64,000 nucleotides of DNA, from positions 1-64,000 of the forward strand of contig JAPKMW010000004.1 in the NCBI GenBank assembly GCA_026645575.1. The letters are read 5' to 3'. The stretch is from Caldilineaceae bacterium. GTDB taxonomy: Bacteria > Chloroflexota > Anaerolineae > Caldilineales > Caldilineaceae. Shown piece after piece: positions 1-12,169 of the stretch (its first letter is position 1; every line of letters begins with the position of its first letter). The notes beneath the pieces were generated by a model. That model was given only the letters and a program-made list of their open reading frames with translations, ran no database searches and was not told the origin of the DNA. The translations under genes were made by a program, and so were the position numbers.

Positions 1-1213
<1,213 letters not shown>

Positions 1214-1297
1214 GACGAGTTATTCACTCGTATAATCCTCAAAACTCAAAATGTCTTATCACTCTTTAGTTGTTAATGTTCTTCCAGGCGAAAAAGC

Positions 1298-1326
1298 AGT
1301 TTACCACCGCTTCCCTTCCCTGTCAA
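1298..1326 (-). promoter_or_regulatory. rRNA promoter P1 (16S-proximal)
   Basis: On the minus strand TTGACA (complement of 1321-1326) is followed after exactly 17 bases by TAAACT (complement of 1298-1303). The predicted start is near 1290, about 80 bases before the mature 16S end. Its sequence context is repeated at 1538-1566. Confidence 0.75.
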
Positions 1327-1429
1327 ATCCCGAAACCGTCGTTTCTCACTTCGCTCTCGTGATTTGGTCGTACCCGTTTCATCCGTTTGCGGCTGCCGAG
1401 GCAACCCTTGGCGTCAGGCACGAAGAAGC

Positions 1430-1458
1430 ATTCTACATCAGCCGTCTTCGTTTGTCAA
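1430..1458 (-). promoter_or_regulatory. rRNA promoter P2
   Basis: On the minus strand TTGACA (complement of 1453-1458), 17-base spacer, TAGAAT (complement of 1430-1435). It lies about 130 bases upstream of P1 and reads the same way. Confidence 0.75.
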
Positions 1459-1537
1459 GTCCGCTATCCGTTAGTTCTCATAACGTTTCCCTGACTTGTG
1501 ACTCCCTTCACAAACACCGTCCCAAGCACGAATCGAG

Positions 1538-1566
1538 AGTTTACCACTCGCTCCACATCCTGTCAA
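1538..1566 (-). promoter_or_regulatory. rRNA promoter P3, duplicate of P1
   Basis: On the minus strand TTGACA (complement of 1561-1566), 17-base spacer, TAAACT (complement of 1538-1543). The box sequences and the flanking GGATTTGACA and GTGGTAAACT match P1, exactly 240 bases away, which suggests a local duplication of a promoter unit. Confidence 0.75.
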
Positions 1567-1661
1567 ATCCAGAAACCGCAATTTTACATTCACATTTCTG
1601 CTCCCACAATCCGCCCGTAGACTAGCGCTGGACCACGCGCCTTCATGACTTCAACTTATGG

Positions 1662-1689
1662 ATTATGACATCTGTACGAACAGTTACAA
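1662..1689 (-). promoter_or_regulatory. possible fourth rRNA promoter
   Basis: On the minus strand TTGTAA (complement of 1684-1689), 16 bases, CATAAT (complement of 1662-1667). It is weaker than P1-P3 and rests only on its match and its place upstream of the array. Confidence 0.3.
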
Positions 1690-1725
1690 AAGACTAACAT
1701 TCCACATGCGTAAATCATATATCCG

Positions 1726-1739
1726 CTTAGTAAACTAAG
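1726..1739. promoter_or_regulatory. small palindrome upstream of clpB
   Basis: CTTAGT-AA-ACTAAG, a perfect 6-bp inverted repeat in the gap between the divergent rRNA promoters and clpB. It could be an operator, but no known heat-shock operator (CIRCE type) is recognisable. Confidence 0.25.
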
Positions 1740-1768
1740 GACAAAGTACAAATGGAGTAATGATTAAG

Positions 1769-1804
1769 CTTCTAGCTACATCCCGGTGGAGGTGTGGCTA
1801 GAAG
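1769..1804 (+). promoter_or_regulatory. hairpin in the clpB leader
   Basis: A 12-bp stem with one G-T wobble (1769-1780 with 1793-1804) encloses a 12-base loop that carries GGTGGAGG and a GTG triplet. It sits 41 bases before the chosen clpB start. It may be a leader element controlling clpB; no terminator-like T run follows. Confidence 0.45.
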
Positions 1805-1845
1805 CAGGGTTAGTCGTTACAAGATTACGAAGCGGAGGACGTAGT

Positions 1846-4473
<2,628 letters not shown>

Positions 4474-4495
4474 TTGAGTGATAACTACCAAGCCG

Positions 4496-4556
4496 CCGCT
4501 TTGAGCCAGTCCGTGACCGGCGCCCCAATCGCCGGTCACGGACTGGCTCAAAGCGG
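4496..4556. terminator. 27-bp perfect hairpin after clpB
   Basis: Arms 4496-4522 and 4530-4556 pair perfectly around a 7-base loop. It starts 22 bases after the clpB stop, between convergent genes, so it probably ends transcription. There is no U-tract, and the stem is far longer than an ordinary intrinsic terminator. Confidence 0.6.
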
Positions 4557-4580
4557 GCCTACTAATTTATTGGGAGAAGA

Positions 4581-4633
4581 GCAACAAAGCCCAGGTTGGC
4601 ATGAAATGTTCATGCCAACCTGGGCTTTGTTGC
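4581..4633. terminator. 25-bp perfect hairpin, second of a tandem pair
   Basis: Arms 4581-4605 and 4609-4633 are perfect complements separated by only three bases. Its sequence is unrelated to the hairpin just before it. The remaining gap to 4834 shows no convincing gene. Confidence 0.5.
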
Positions 4634-4834
4634 CCTGCCGGTAAAGCGCCCATTGCGCAAACGAAATAGCGGCGCTTTTCCACCGAGGGACTGGGAAAAA
4701 CTGGTAAGCGTGCGAATCGCCATTCGGTGTGAGGGATCCCCAAGCTATCTGTTGGGACGATTGTCGCACAAAGTAGCACACCAGTCTATCCGATAAATTA
4801 CTGATCTTCTTACACAAACTTGTCGAGCCAGGCT

Positions 4835-6799
4835 TTATAACTCCGCCAGCACCTGTCCCATCTGTTCCGTTTCATAGCCACCGAGCGTAGCCACCGCTTG
4901 CCGAAATGATTGCGCCGAATCAGCGCGAATCAGCGCGAGCAGTGGTTGTAAGAGACGGCTTTCGTAGTGTTCCACCGGAATGATCAGATCATAGCGTTCG
5001 GTCAGGAGCGGCACAAAATCCAGATCAAGCGCACGCGCCGCCGCCATAATGCCGAGACCGCAATCGGCCGCGGCGCTTTTCACGGCAGCAGCGACGGCCA
5101 AATGGGTGTACTCCTGCCGTTCATAGCCCTGAATCTGGCGGGGATCCAGTTGGCGGCGTTTCAGTTCATAGTCGAGTAGCACACGCGTCCCCGCGCCCCG
5201 TTGCCGGTTGACAAAGACCAGATCGGGCCGCAACAGGTCATCCAGTGTGGTCACCCTTTTCGGATTACCTTTAGGGACAATCAGCCCCTGCACCCGGTTG
5301 ACAAAGCCCAGCACCACCACCCGCACGCCATGCGGCGTCAAGAGCCGTTGAATATAGCCCAGGTTGTATTCCCCCGTCTCTTCGTCAAGCAGGTGCGAAC
5401 CGGCCAGGTGCGCTTCGCCCCGTTGCAATGCCAGCAGGCCGCTCAAACTGCCGACATGGGCTGACGAAAGCCCCACCTGTGACTGGGTGCGCCGCAGATG
5501 ATCGGCCAACAGATCGAGCGTCATGTCATGGCTGCCGATGGCGACAATGGTCTGGTCAATCTTGCTCGGCGCACAGAGCAGTTCCACCGTCACCTGTTCA
5601 CCGGCATGATGACCTTCGGAAAAACGGGGAATGGTGAGAATGCCGTCGGCCTTGACCAATGAACTGATCACCCCCGCGCCGCCGGCTAGTGGGGTCGCCA
5701 CGACCTTGTCGCCGACCTTGCCTACGGTCACGCGCAAAAATTCATCCTCACCCATGGGGGAAAGCACCTTGCGGGTTAACTGCGCCTCGATCGTTGGCCG
5801 TTCCGGTGGGAGTAGCCCTTGCCAGCGATAGAGTAGTGGCTTGACCAGCAGATCAAAGGTCAGCGCCGCTGAAACCGGATAGCCCGGAATGCCGACCAGC
5901 GCTTTGCCCTGCGCCACGCCTAGAATCACTGGGTGGCCAGGGCGGATGGCGATGCCGTGGACGCAAAGCTGGCCCAGATCGGCCACAATGCGCGCTGTAT
6001 AATCTTCCGAACCGGCGGACGAACCAGCGTTGACCGCCACCAGGTCATGGCTTGCCAGTGCATCAACCACAGCGGCACGAATGGCGTCATAAACGTCGGC
6101 CGTAATTGGATAGCGCGTAATGAGGGCGCCAGCTTCTTCCGCCTGCGCGCCAAGCATCAACGAATTGTATTCAATAATATCGCCAGGTTTTAAGTCAATG
6201 CCCGGTGGCACTAATTCCGTGCCGGTGGGAATGATGGCAACACGGGGGCGGCGATAAACTTCGACTGTATTATGGCCGCAGCCAGCAATCGCCCCCAAAT
6301 CCTGGGGCCGCAACCGCTGGTTGGCCGGCAAAACCAACTCGGTTGCCACCATGTCTTCGCCCATGGGTCGAACATAGCGCCAGGGCGACGTCGGTTCCAG
6401 GATTTCAATGGTGGGGCCGTCGTCGGTCTCCAGCCGTTGCACATGCTCGATCATGATGACGGCGTTGGTCTGCGGCGGCAGCGGATCGCCGGTATCGACA
6501 TAGAAGGCTTGTTGCCCGACACGCAACTGTTTTGGGCTGGTTTCGGTGGCGCCGCGGGTATCGTCGGCCAGAACGGCGTAGCCATCCATGGCTGAGGCGT
6601 GATAGTGGGGCGCCGATATGCGCGCCCAGACGGGGGCGGCAGTGACACGGCCGAGGGCTTTCGGTAACGCGATCGCTTCGCTGGGGAGTGGCTGTAGCAA
6701 TCCTTGGGCTATCAGCGCCGTGTGCCAAGCTGTAATCGCCTGGTCAAGCGCGATATCGTGAAGGTAGATCGATTGCTCTTGTGTGAAAACTGGTTGCAT
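4835..6799 (-). CDS. MoeA-type molybdopterin molybdotransferase fused to a PBP-like domain
   Basis: The first ~420 residues are MoeA, which inserts molybdate into adenylylated molybdopterin: MoeA N-terminal domain with MDGYAV (71-76), the MoCF-binding domain with IPTGTELV and PGYPVSAAL, and the small C-terminal barrel. The last ~220 residues form a periplasmic-binding-protein-like domain (PF12727 type; NRQRGAGTRVLLDYEL is typical), thought to sense molybdate or a cofactor. The fusion is 654 residues, against about 400 for plain MoeA, and is a known architecture in bacteria and archaea. No DNA-binding domain is visible. No clear Shine-Dalgarno precedes the ATG. A molybdenum-cofactor role is secure; a sensory role for the C-terminal half is inferred. 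Confidence 0.92.
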   Translation of the reverse strand: MQPVFTQEQSIYLHDIALDQAITAWHTALIAQGLLQPLPSEAIALPKALGRVTAAPVWARISAPHYHASAMDGYAVLADDTRGATETSPKQLRVGQQAFYVDTGDPLPPQTNAVIMIEHVQRLETDDGPTIEILEPTSPWRYVRPMGEDMVATELVLPANQRLRPQDLGAIAGCGHNTVEVYRRPRVAIIPTGTELVPPGIDLKPGDIIEYNSLMLGAQAEEAGALITRYPITADVYDAIRAAVVDALASHDLVAVNAGSSAGSEDYTARIVADLGQLCVHGIAIRPGHPVILGVAQGKALVGIPGYPVSAALTFDLLVKPLLYRWQGLLPPERPTIEAQLTRKVLSPMGEDEFLRVTVGKVGDKVVATPLAGGAGVISSLVKADGILTIPRFSEGHHAGEQVTVELLCAPSKIDQTIVAIGSHDMTLDLLADHLRRTQSQVGLSSAHVGSLSGLLALQRGEAHLAGSHLLDEETGEYNLGYIQRLLTPHGVRVVVLGFVNRVQGLIVPKGNPKRVTTLDDLLRPDLVFVNRQRGAGTRVLLDYELKRRQLDPRQIQGYERQEYTHLAVAAAVKSAAADCGLGIMAAARALDLDFVPLLTERYDLIIPVEHYESRLLQPLLALIRADSAQSFRQAVATLGGYETEQMGQVLAEL

Positions 6800-6856
6800 T
6801 GTTGACTCGTTGGGATAACTTTATATCAACGGGAAAGATAAGGGGTTGACAACGCC

Positions 6857-6915
6857 ATCTTCCGGGAAGGTTTGACCAGACCATCTTGTCAACCGGACCG
6901 ACCTTCCCGGAAGAT
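6857..6915. repeat. 59-bp palindromic repeat, copy 1
   Basis: 15-bp perfect arms (6857-6871, ATCTTCCGGGAAGGT, and 6901-6915) flank 29 bases. A second copy with the same total length, near-identical arms and a related centre lies at 13494-13552. Here it separates two same-strand genes. Confidence 0.7.
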
Positions 6916-6970
6916 TGCCGGCAAGTCCCTGCGGGGCGCCTGTTGCGCATGATGAAGCCATAACGTTCAA

Positions 6971-8551
6971 TCACACCTCACTCCACTCATCAATGGTTGG
7001 CGTGCTGGGATCTTCGTGAAAGACAACTTTACCTCGCCAATCGGCAAAAATTTCTTCGACTTCTTTGGAGACCGTAAATTGCAGCACCCCATCGTCAAAG
7101 CTGGCCTGGGGGAGAAGTTCCTTCTCGTTATAATAATTTTGGCAGTTGATCCAGGGTTCGCGATCCCCTTGTTTGGGCAGGCGGCCAACGCCACGTCGCA
7201 TGTAACCCGGCGCAAAGTCAGCGGGGTCGATAAAGGGTTTGGCCGTCATGGCCTGATCTTCCGGTCGCAGCCGGGGGGTGCATTGGCGCACCCCGATCGC
7301 ATCCATGTGATTTAACAGGCGACAGACATAGTGGGCAATGAGGTCGGCGCGTAGCGTCCACGACGAACGGATATAGCCGAAAGTCCAGGCCAGGTTGGGC
7401 AGATCTGAGATCATAATGCCTTTGTAGGTCCACGTCTCAGGAATCTCAACCGGGCGATCATCTACCGCGAATTCGATATTGCCGGTGGCGCAGAGTTCGA
7501 TGCCGGTGGCGCAAACAACAATATCGGCTGCCAACGTCTGTCCTGATTGCAACAGAATGCCCTCTTCGACAAAACATTCAATCTGATCCGTCACCACGGA
7601 GGCTTTGCCCGACGTCACTGCCTTGAGCAGATCACCCTCCGGCAACAAACATAGGCGCTCTTTCCATGGGTTATAGCGCGGGGTGAAGTGGGTGGCGATG
7701 TCGTACTCTTTCGGCAACAGCGCCGCTGTCGCGTCAAGCAATTCCTGCCGCACCGTTTCTGGTTCATTAAGCGCCCGTTCGGTAAAAACCCGGCTCTCGG
7801 CCAGCGCTTTGCGCAGCTTGATGCCGTGAATCCACTCTTTTGGCACATCAAGCGCACGCAATTGCTTGGTCAGATCATCTTCTTCGCGGTTGTCGAAGGG
7901 CATATAGTAACTGGGCGACCGCTGCAACTGGGTCACATGCGCCACCTGATCGGCCACCGCCGGGACAATCGTCGCCGCCGTGGCGCCAGAACCGATGACC
8001 ACCATCCGTTTGCCGGTATAGTCAAGATCTGCCGGCCATTGTTGGGGATGGATGATCAGCCCCTTGAACTTTTCCTCGCCGGGAAAGTGGGGGCGATAGC
8101 CGGCCTGATAGTTGTAGTAGCCCTGGCACAGGAAGAGAAAGTTGCCGGTGAAGTGGCGGGTTGCGCCATCGCGGCTTTGGGTTTCGAGGGTCCAACGGGC
8201 ATCACTGGTTGACCAGGTTGCGTTCAACACGCGCTGACCCAAGCGAATATGCGGTTCGAGCGCGTTTTCTTCGACGACTTCTTGTAAATAGCGCAGAATT
8301 TCCGGCGCGGTGGCAATGGGTTGGCCATACCACGGTTTGAAGTCATAGCCATAGGTGTAGAGATCGCTGTCCGACCGAATGCCGGGATAGCGGAAGAGAT
8401 CCCAGGTGCCGCCAATGGCTTCGCGGCCCTCCAGGATCAGATAGCTCTTTTGCGGACACTCGCACTGCAAGTGACAGGCGGCGCCGAGACCAGAAATCCC
8501 CGCACCGATAATCAGCACATCAGCGTGTTCAACCGCTGTCGTTTGCGCCAT
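6971..8551 (-). CDS. FAD-dependent Baeyer-Villiger-type monooxygenase
   Basis: Flavoprotein that would insert oxygen next to a ketone, or hydroxylate, using NADPH and O2. FAD-binding GAGISG is at residues 16-21, followed by EGREAIGGTW. The Baeyer-Villiger fingerprint FxGxxxHxxxWP is present as FKGLIIHPQQWP (162-173), and the NADPH-binding VVIGSGATA follows at 184-192. The 526 residues resemble EthA-type class B monooxygenases. It starts 15 bases after the stop of the small gene upstream, so the two are probably cotranscribed. The substrate is unknown. Confidence 0.88.
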   Translation of the reverse strand: MAQTTAVEHADVLIIGAGISGLGAACHLQCECPQKSYLILEGREAIGGTWDLFRYPGIRSDSDLYTYGYDFKPWYGQPIATAPEILRYLQEVVEENALEPHIRLGQRVLNATWSTSDARWTLETQSRDGATRHFTGNFLFLCQGYYNYQAGYRPHFPGEEKFKGLIIHPQQWPADLDYTGKRMVVIGSGATAATIVPAVADQVAHVTQLQRSPSYYMPFDNREEDDLTKQLRALDVPKEWIHGIKLRKALAESRVFTERALNEPETVRQELLDATAALLPKEYDIATHFTPRYNPWKERLCLLPEGDLLKAVTSGKASVVTDQIECFVEEGILLQSGQTLAADIVVCATGIELCATGNIEFAVDDRPVEIPETWTYKGIMISDLPNLAWTFGYIRSSWTLRADLIAHYVCRLLNHMDAIGVRQCTPRLRPEDQAMTAKPFIDPADFAPGYMRRGVGRLPKQGDREPWINCQNYYNEKELLPQASFDDGVLQFTVSKEVEEIFADWRGKVVFHEDPSTPTIDEWSEV

Positions 8552-8566
8552 CTTTGCCTCTTTCTG

Positions 8567-8833
8567 CTACGCAACGAAAGGAAACCTACGACGTAGTTCT
8601 TTATTTTGACGTATCAGATCTTGAATGCGCTGGGTCATTACCGCCACTTGCCCAAGGGTAGCCTTAATTTGGGCTTGTAGCACTTCTATCGGCTGTGGCG
8701 TTTCGACTGCATTGATGAGGTTGTTTTCGATTTCATCTTGTTGGGCGTACCACGCCGCTAGCTGTGCTTGCTCTGGGGCAGTAAGCGGTTGGCCACGTGT
8801 GGCTCGATCATGTAGTTCTTGCTCAGGCGTCAT
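8567..8833 (-). CDS. small uncharacterised protein (88 aa)
   Basis: I do not recognise a named family. The protein is Gln- and Glu-rich, starts MTPEQELHDRATRGQPLTAP and ends in a predicted helix or coiled coil (about 50-80). AAGGAG lies 8 bases before the ATG, and an excellent promoter precedes it. It is the first gene of a pair with the monooxygenase. The 76-residue protein at 13247-13477 has a similar helical, Gln-rich composition and also sits beside the DGR-like locus, but I cannot show homology by eye. Confidence 0.7.
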   Translation of the reverse strand: MTPEQELHDRATRGQPLTAPEQAQLAAWYAQQDEIENNLINAVETPQPIEVLQAQIKATLGQVAVMTQRIQDLIRQNKELRRRFPFVA

Positions 8834-8881
8834 TTCATTTCTCCTTCCTCACCCTTCGCTATCCAACAGCCCTTCTCTTCC

Positions 8882-8910
8882 AGTATATCATCTTTCCGCA
8901 GGCGAGCCAA
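8882..8910 (-). promoter_or_regulatory. promoter for the minus-strand monooxygenase pair
   Basis: On the minus strand TTGGCT (complement of 8905-8910), 17 bases, TATACT (complement of 8882-8887). It is back to back with the plus-strand promoter at 8916-8944. Confidence 0.6.
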
Positions 8911-8915
8911 GAGGA

Positions 8916-8944
8916 TTGATCGAACGCAGTTTCTATGCTACACT
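8916..8944 (+). promoter_or_regulatory. promoter for the NACHT-FGE gene
   Basis: TTGATC (8916-8921), 17 bases, TACACT (8939-8944), with TGC just before the -10 as in an extended -10. The predicted leader is about 50 bases. Confidence 0.5.
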
Positions 8945-9000
8945 ACCCCCACCAACCGTTGTCAGACAAACCATTTTTACCCCATATGAAGGATGCAGTT

Positions 9001-11988
9001 ATGCCCCGGCGCTTATTATTCGTCCTGACGGTTAGCTTTTTCTACACTGTACGCACAAAGACGCTCTTTGCCCAAACCGTGACACCGACCCCGCCGTTAA
9101 CGCCGACACCAACACCCTGGTGGGCGGCGACAGAAGGAGAGATCCCCTATGCGCTTTTGCTCTTGATCGGCCTGATCATCTTTCTCGCCGGCACCTTTGC
9201 GCGGCCATTGCTGGAAGACTTGGCGAATGCGTTGCAACGCTGGGTGTGGAGTTGGGGCAAGGCGGGTAACTTTCGCAAGCGCTATCTGGATTGGGTTGTG
9301 GAGAAGAATCGCTTTGATCGCATCCTGCTGCCGGAACGGGTAGTGATGCGGATGCAACATCGTCGCCAATTAGTGGCTTTGGAAGAACTTTACACCCCAG
9401 TTGCGTTAGGGACTGAACGACATGAACGGGAAACATCCTTTGTCGCCGAGGGGCGCTGGTCAAAGCGTTTACAACCCATTAGCCAGTGGTTGCGCAAGCT
9501 GTGGCAACGCATTCGTCCACCGATTGAACCAAGCGCAGGAGAGATTGGGGATTTGATTCAAAGCCAGCCCCGCCTGGTCATTCGTGGCGACCCTGGCTCT
9601 GGCAAGACAACGCTATTACGCTATCTGGCAATTTCCTGTGCGCGTACATTGCGTCGCCAGCGCATTGATGGTGATGATTACCGTATGGTATTGCGCCGTT
9701 TTGGTTGGAAAAAATCACCGTTCCCCATCATTGTGCCATTGAACTTGCTGGCGGATGTCGGCGACTGGCCGCCGGAGCGCCGTCTGCTGGATGCCATGAT
9801 TGAGACGCTGGACCCCGAACTACGCCGCCAATATCCGGCCAACTTTTTCGAGCGGCGGCTGGCAAAGGGCCATTGTTTGGTGCTGTTCGATGGCTTTGAC
9901 GAATTAGGCAGCCGCAGCGCACGGGGCAAGATGGCGCAACTGATTGCCGACCTGACCAGCCATTATCAGCAGCCGACCAACCGCTTTGTCGTCTCGACCC
10001 GCATTGTCGGCTATGAGGCGCAATTAGATGCCTTTGGCTTTCTGGTGCGCACCGTTCAACCGCTTGACGATGATACGGTTAAACTGTTGGTCGAACGGCG
10101 CTATCGGGCGATTGCCCTGACAGAAGGGTTAGGCCAGAGCGCGCAAGCGCAAGGCGACTTGCTGCGCTATTATGCTGGACGCACGGCCGATCTGCTGACC
10201 AATGTAGACCGTAATCTTCGCCTGCGCAAGTTGACGGCCAATCCACTGCTGCTCTCGCTGATTGTTCTTGTCCATTCGGCGAATTTCAAATTGCCCGATG
10301 AACGCCATTTGCTCTACCGTGATTGTGTCAATATGCTAGCCGAAGGCTGGCAGGAGTTCAGGCGCACGAGCGTCGGTTTAGCGCCAACGGCGCAACCTGT
10401 TACACTAGCGCTTGACCATAAGCTTGTCTTGCTGCGCGCCATTGCACTGACCATGCAGCAACAACGCCAACTGCGTGCCAGCGCCATTGATGACAGTGAA
10501 CCCGGTGAGAATCACCCCAGCGAAAGTCAAGCGCTGATTCGGCGCGATGTGGTGGAAGCGCTCATTGCCGAGCGGCTACCCAACTTTATTGCCGACGAAC
10601 TGCCGCCAGAGGCCGACAAACGCACCCAAATTTGTGAGCGGCGGGCCACGGCTTTGCTCGACGATATTCGGGAAAATAGCCAGATTCTGGCGGAAAAGGG
10701 CTTTGACGCTGCCGGCGAACCAGTGGTTGGCTTTTCCCATCTCACCTTTCAAGAATATCTGGCAGCGGATGCTGTGCGGGAGACCCCGGCGGTGTTGCCA
10801 CAGTTGTTGGCGGAACTCTTTAACCCGACTTGGCGCGAAGTGTTGCTGCTTTACGTGAGCATGGTCGAGGCCGGGCCGGTCATTAGAGCCTGTTTAGCGG
10901 AAGAGACGCAGTTGCCCCTGGCCCGCTATCTGCTGGCTGGGCGTTGTCTGGCCGAAAAGGTCAATCTTGATCCGCAGTTGCGCGAACAGGTGGTCAGTGG
11001 GCTGCACAGCTACTTTGCGCCACCGGACGCCACTGAACCGGCGACGGCGGCGGAAGTGGTAGCGCGCCTCGGTGGGGAAAAAAGGTACGACTGGCTCATT
11101 GGCAATCTCTGCGCCCAGTTCACCGCCGCCGAAAAAGCGCACTTTGCCCAGGCGCCGGTTGCCGGGCAGTCCTTTTATACCGCCTTGCAGACCCTCCTTT
11201 TGCGGCTGTTGCAAGATGTGGCGGACACCACGGTGCGTTACTACGCCGGCTGCACCCTCAGCGCCATCGGCGACCCGCGCGATCTGGACGCATGGGTGAC
11301 GATTCCCGCCGGTGAGTTTATCATGGGCAGTGATCGCTATGATGACGAAAAACCATTACATCGGATGATGGTTGAGTCTTATAAAATCGGCAAGCATCCT
11401 GTGACGAACGCCCAGTATCAGCGTTTTGTCGAAGCAACGGGTCATCGGTCGCCAGACCACTGGCGTGACGATAAACCCGCGCCCTGGCAGGCAACACACC
11501 CCGTCATTTATGTTTCGTGGGATGACGCACAAGCATATTGTCGTTGGTTGAGCGACGAGTTGGGGACAGCGGTACGCTTGCCAACCGAAGCCGAATGGGA
11601 GCGCGCCGCCCGTGGCACTGATGGTCGGGAATGGCCGTGGGGGAATACCTTTGATGCAAATTGCGCTAACACCTATCACGAACGCGGTGAATGGACAACG
11701 ACGCCAGTGGGTATGTATCCGTTAGGGGCCAGCCCTGAAGGTGCGTTGGACATGGCCGGCAATGTCTGGGAATGGACCGCCACCAAGTGGCTTGAAAATT
11801 ATGCGAATTACGCCACCTTGGTGGATAATAATCCTGAAGCGGACGCGGGCGCTCGCCGGGTGGTGCGCGGCGGCTCGTGGGACCTCGACCAGTACGGTGC
11901 CCGCGCTGCCTTCCGCTACTGGTTCTCGCCCGACAGCTGGTACGACTCCCTCGGTTTCCGTGTCGTCGTGTCTGTGGCCCCCCAATAA
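9001..11988 (+). CDS. membrane-anchored NACHT NTPase with C-terminal FGE-sulfatase domain
   Basis: Domains in order: signal-like hydrophobic N-terminus (1-22), a transmembrane helix (about 40-62), a NACHT ATPase with Walker A GDPGSGKT (196-203), Walker B LVLFDGFDEL (D297) and the conserved HLTFQEYLAA later on, a helical middle, then a formylglycine-generating-enzyme/C-lectin fold from about 765 (MGSDRYDDEKP, LPTEAEWERAARG, GNVWEWT) to the end. NACHT proteins are STAND NTPases that oligomerise after sensing a ligand, and several act in bacterial defence. The FGE fold is the usual scaffold for DGR-diversified binding surfaces. I chose the ATG at 9001 because AAGGA lies 7 bases before it. The last ~30 codons differ in composition from the rest of the gene. 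Likely a sensor or receptor; its trigger and output are unknown. Confidence 0.85.
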   Translation: MPRRLLFVLTVSFFYTVRTKTLFAQTVTPTPPLTPTPTPWWAATEGEIPYALLLLIGLIIFLAGTFARPLLEDLANALQRWVWSWGKAGNFRKRYLDWVVEKNRFDRILLPERVVMRMQHRRQLVALEELYTPVALGTERHERETSFVAEGRWSKRLQPISQWLRKLWQRIRPPIEPSAGEIGDLIQSQPRLVIRGDPGSGKTTLLRYLAISCARTLRRQRIDGDDYRMVLRRFGWKKSPFPIIVPLNLLADVGDWPPERRLLDAMIETLDPELRRQYPANFFERRLAKGHCLVLFDGFDELGSRSARGKMAQLIADLTSHYQQPTNRFVVSTRIVGYEAQLDAFGFLVRTVQPLDDDTVKLLVERRYRAIALTEGLGQSAQAQGDLLRYYAGRTADLLTNVDRNLRLRKLTANPLLLSLIVLVHSANFKLPDERHLLYRDCVNMLAEGWQEFRRTSVGLAPTAQPVTLALDHKLVLLRAIALTMQQQRQLRASAIDDSEPGENHPSESQALIRRDVVEALIAERLPNFIADELPPEADKRTQICERRATALLDDIRENSQILAEKGFDAAGEPVVGFSHLTFQEYLAADAVRETPAVLPQLLAELFNPTWREVLLLYVSMVEAGPVIRACLAEETQLPLARYLLAGRCLAEKVNLDPQLREQVVSGLHSYFAPPDATEPATAAEVVARLGGEKRYDWLIGNLCAQFTAAEKAHFAQAPVAGQSFYTALQTLLLRLLQDVADTTVRYYAGCTLSAIGDPRDLDAWVTIPAGEFIMGSDRYDDEKPLHRMMVESYKIGKHPVTNAQYQRFVEATGHRSPDHWRDDKPAPWQATHPVIYVSWDDAQAYCRWLSDELGTAVRLPTEAEWERAARGTDGREWPWGNTFDANCANTYHERGEWTTTPVGMYPLGASPEGALDMAGNVWEWTATKWLENYANYATLVDNNPEADAGARRVVRGGSWDLDQYGARAAFRYWFSPDSWYDSLGFRVVVSVAPQ
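11872..11961 (+). other. candidate DGR variable region (VR) in the FGE domain
   Basis: This segment encodes GGSWDLDQYGARAAF and on to LGFRV, the stretch that carries the diversified residues in DGR targets with an FGE/C-lectin fold. Nearly every codon ends in C or T (GAC, TAC, TTC, GGT, AGC, TCC), as expected when AAY codons of a template have their adenines randomised. The preceding part of the gene uses mixed third positions. No template repeat was found in the window. Confidence 0.55.
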
Positions 11989-12138
11989 ACTGTTTTTGAT
12001 TTCTGTTTGCTGAATTTCTGAATTCTGCTGGATGCGCGCGTGGCTGGCAAAATAGAACACATGTTCTCGTTTCGAGCTAAACCACTCCATTTGGACGCGG
12101 ATAGGCGCGGATTTTCGCGGATGGCGCGATTGAATTTC

Positions 12139-12163
12139 ACCGCAAAGACGCAAAGGGCGCAAA
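12139..12163 (+). repeat. ACCGCAAAG-type dispersed repeat (half copy)
   Basis: ACCGCAAAGACGCAAAGGGC and following bases form an array of CGCAAAG units. Related copies are at 30769-30850 and 61214-61340. This one abuts the 5' end of the broken reverse transcriptase and may have replaced its start. Confidence 0.5.
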
Positions 12164-12169
12164 GAGAGG

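Noticed and set aside
1680..1845. CIRCE or sigma-32-type heat-shock site for clpB
   Set aside because: The only palindrome (1726-1739) does not match TTAGCACTC-N9-GAGTGCTAA, and no CTTGAA/CCCCAT pair is seen.
4548..4817. 89-residue minus-strand frame after clpB
   Set aside because: It overlaps the 25-bp hairpin and has no ribosome-binding site or recognisable domain.
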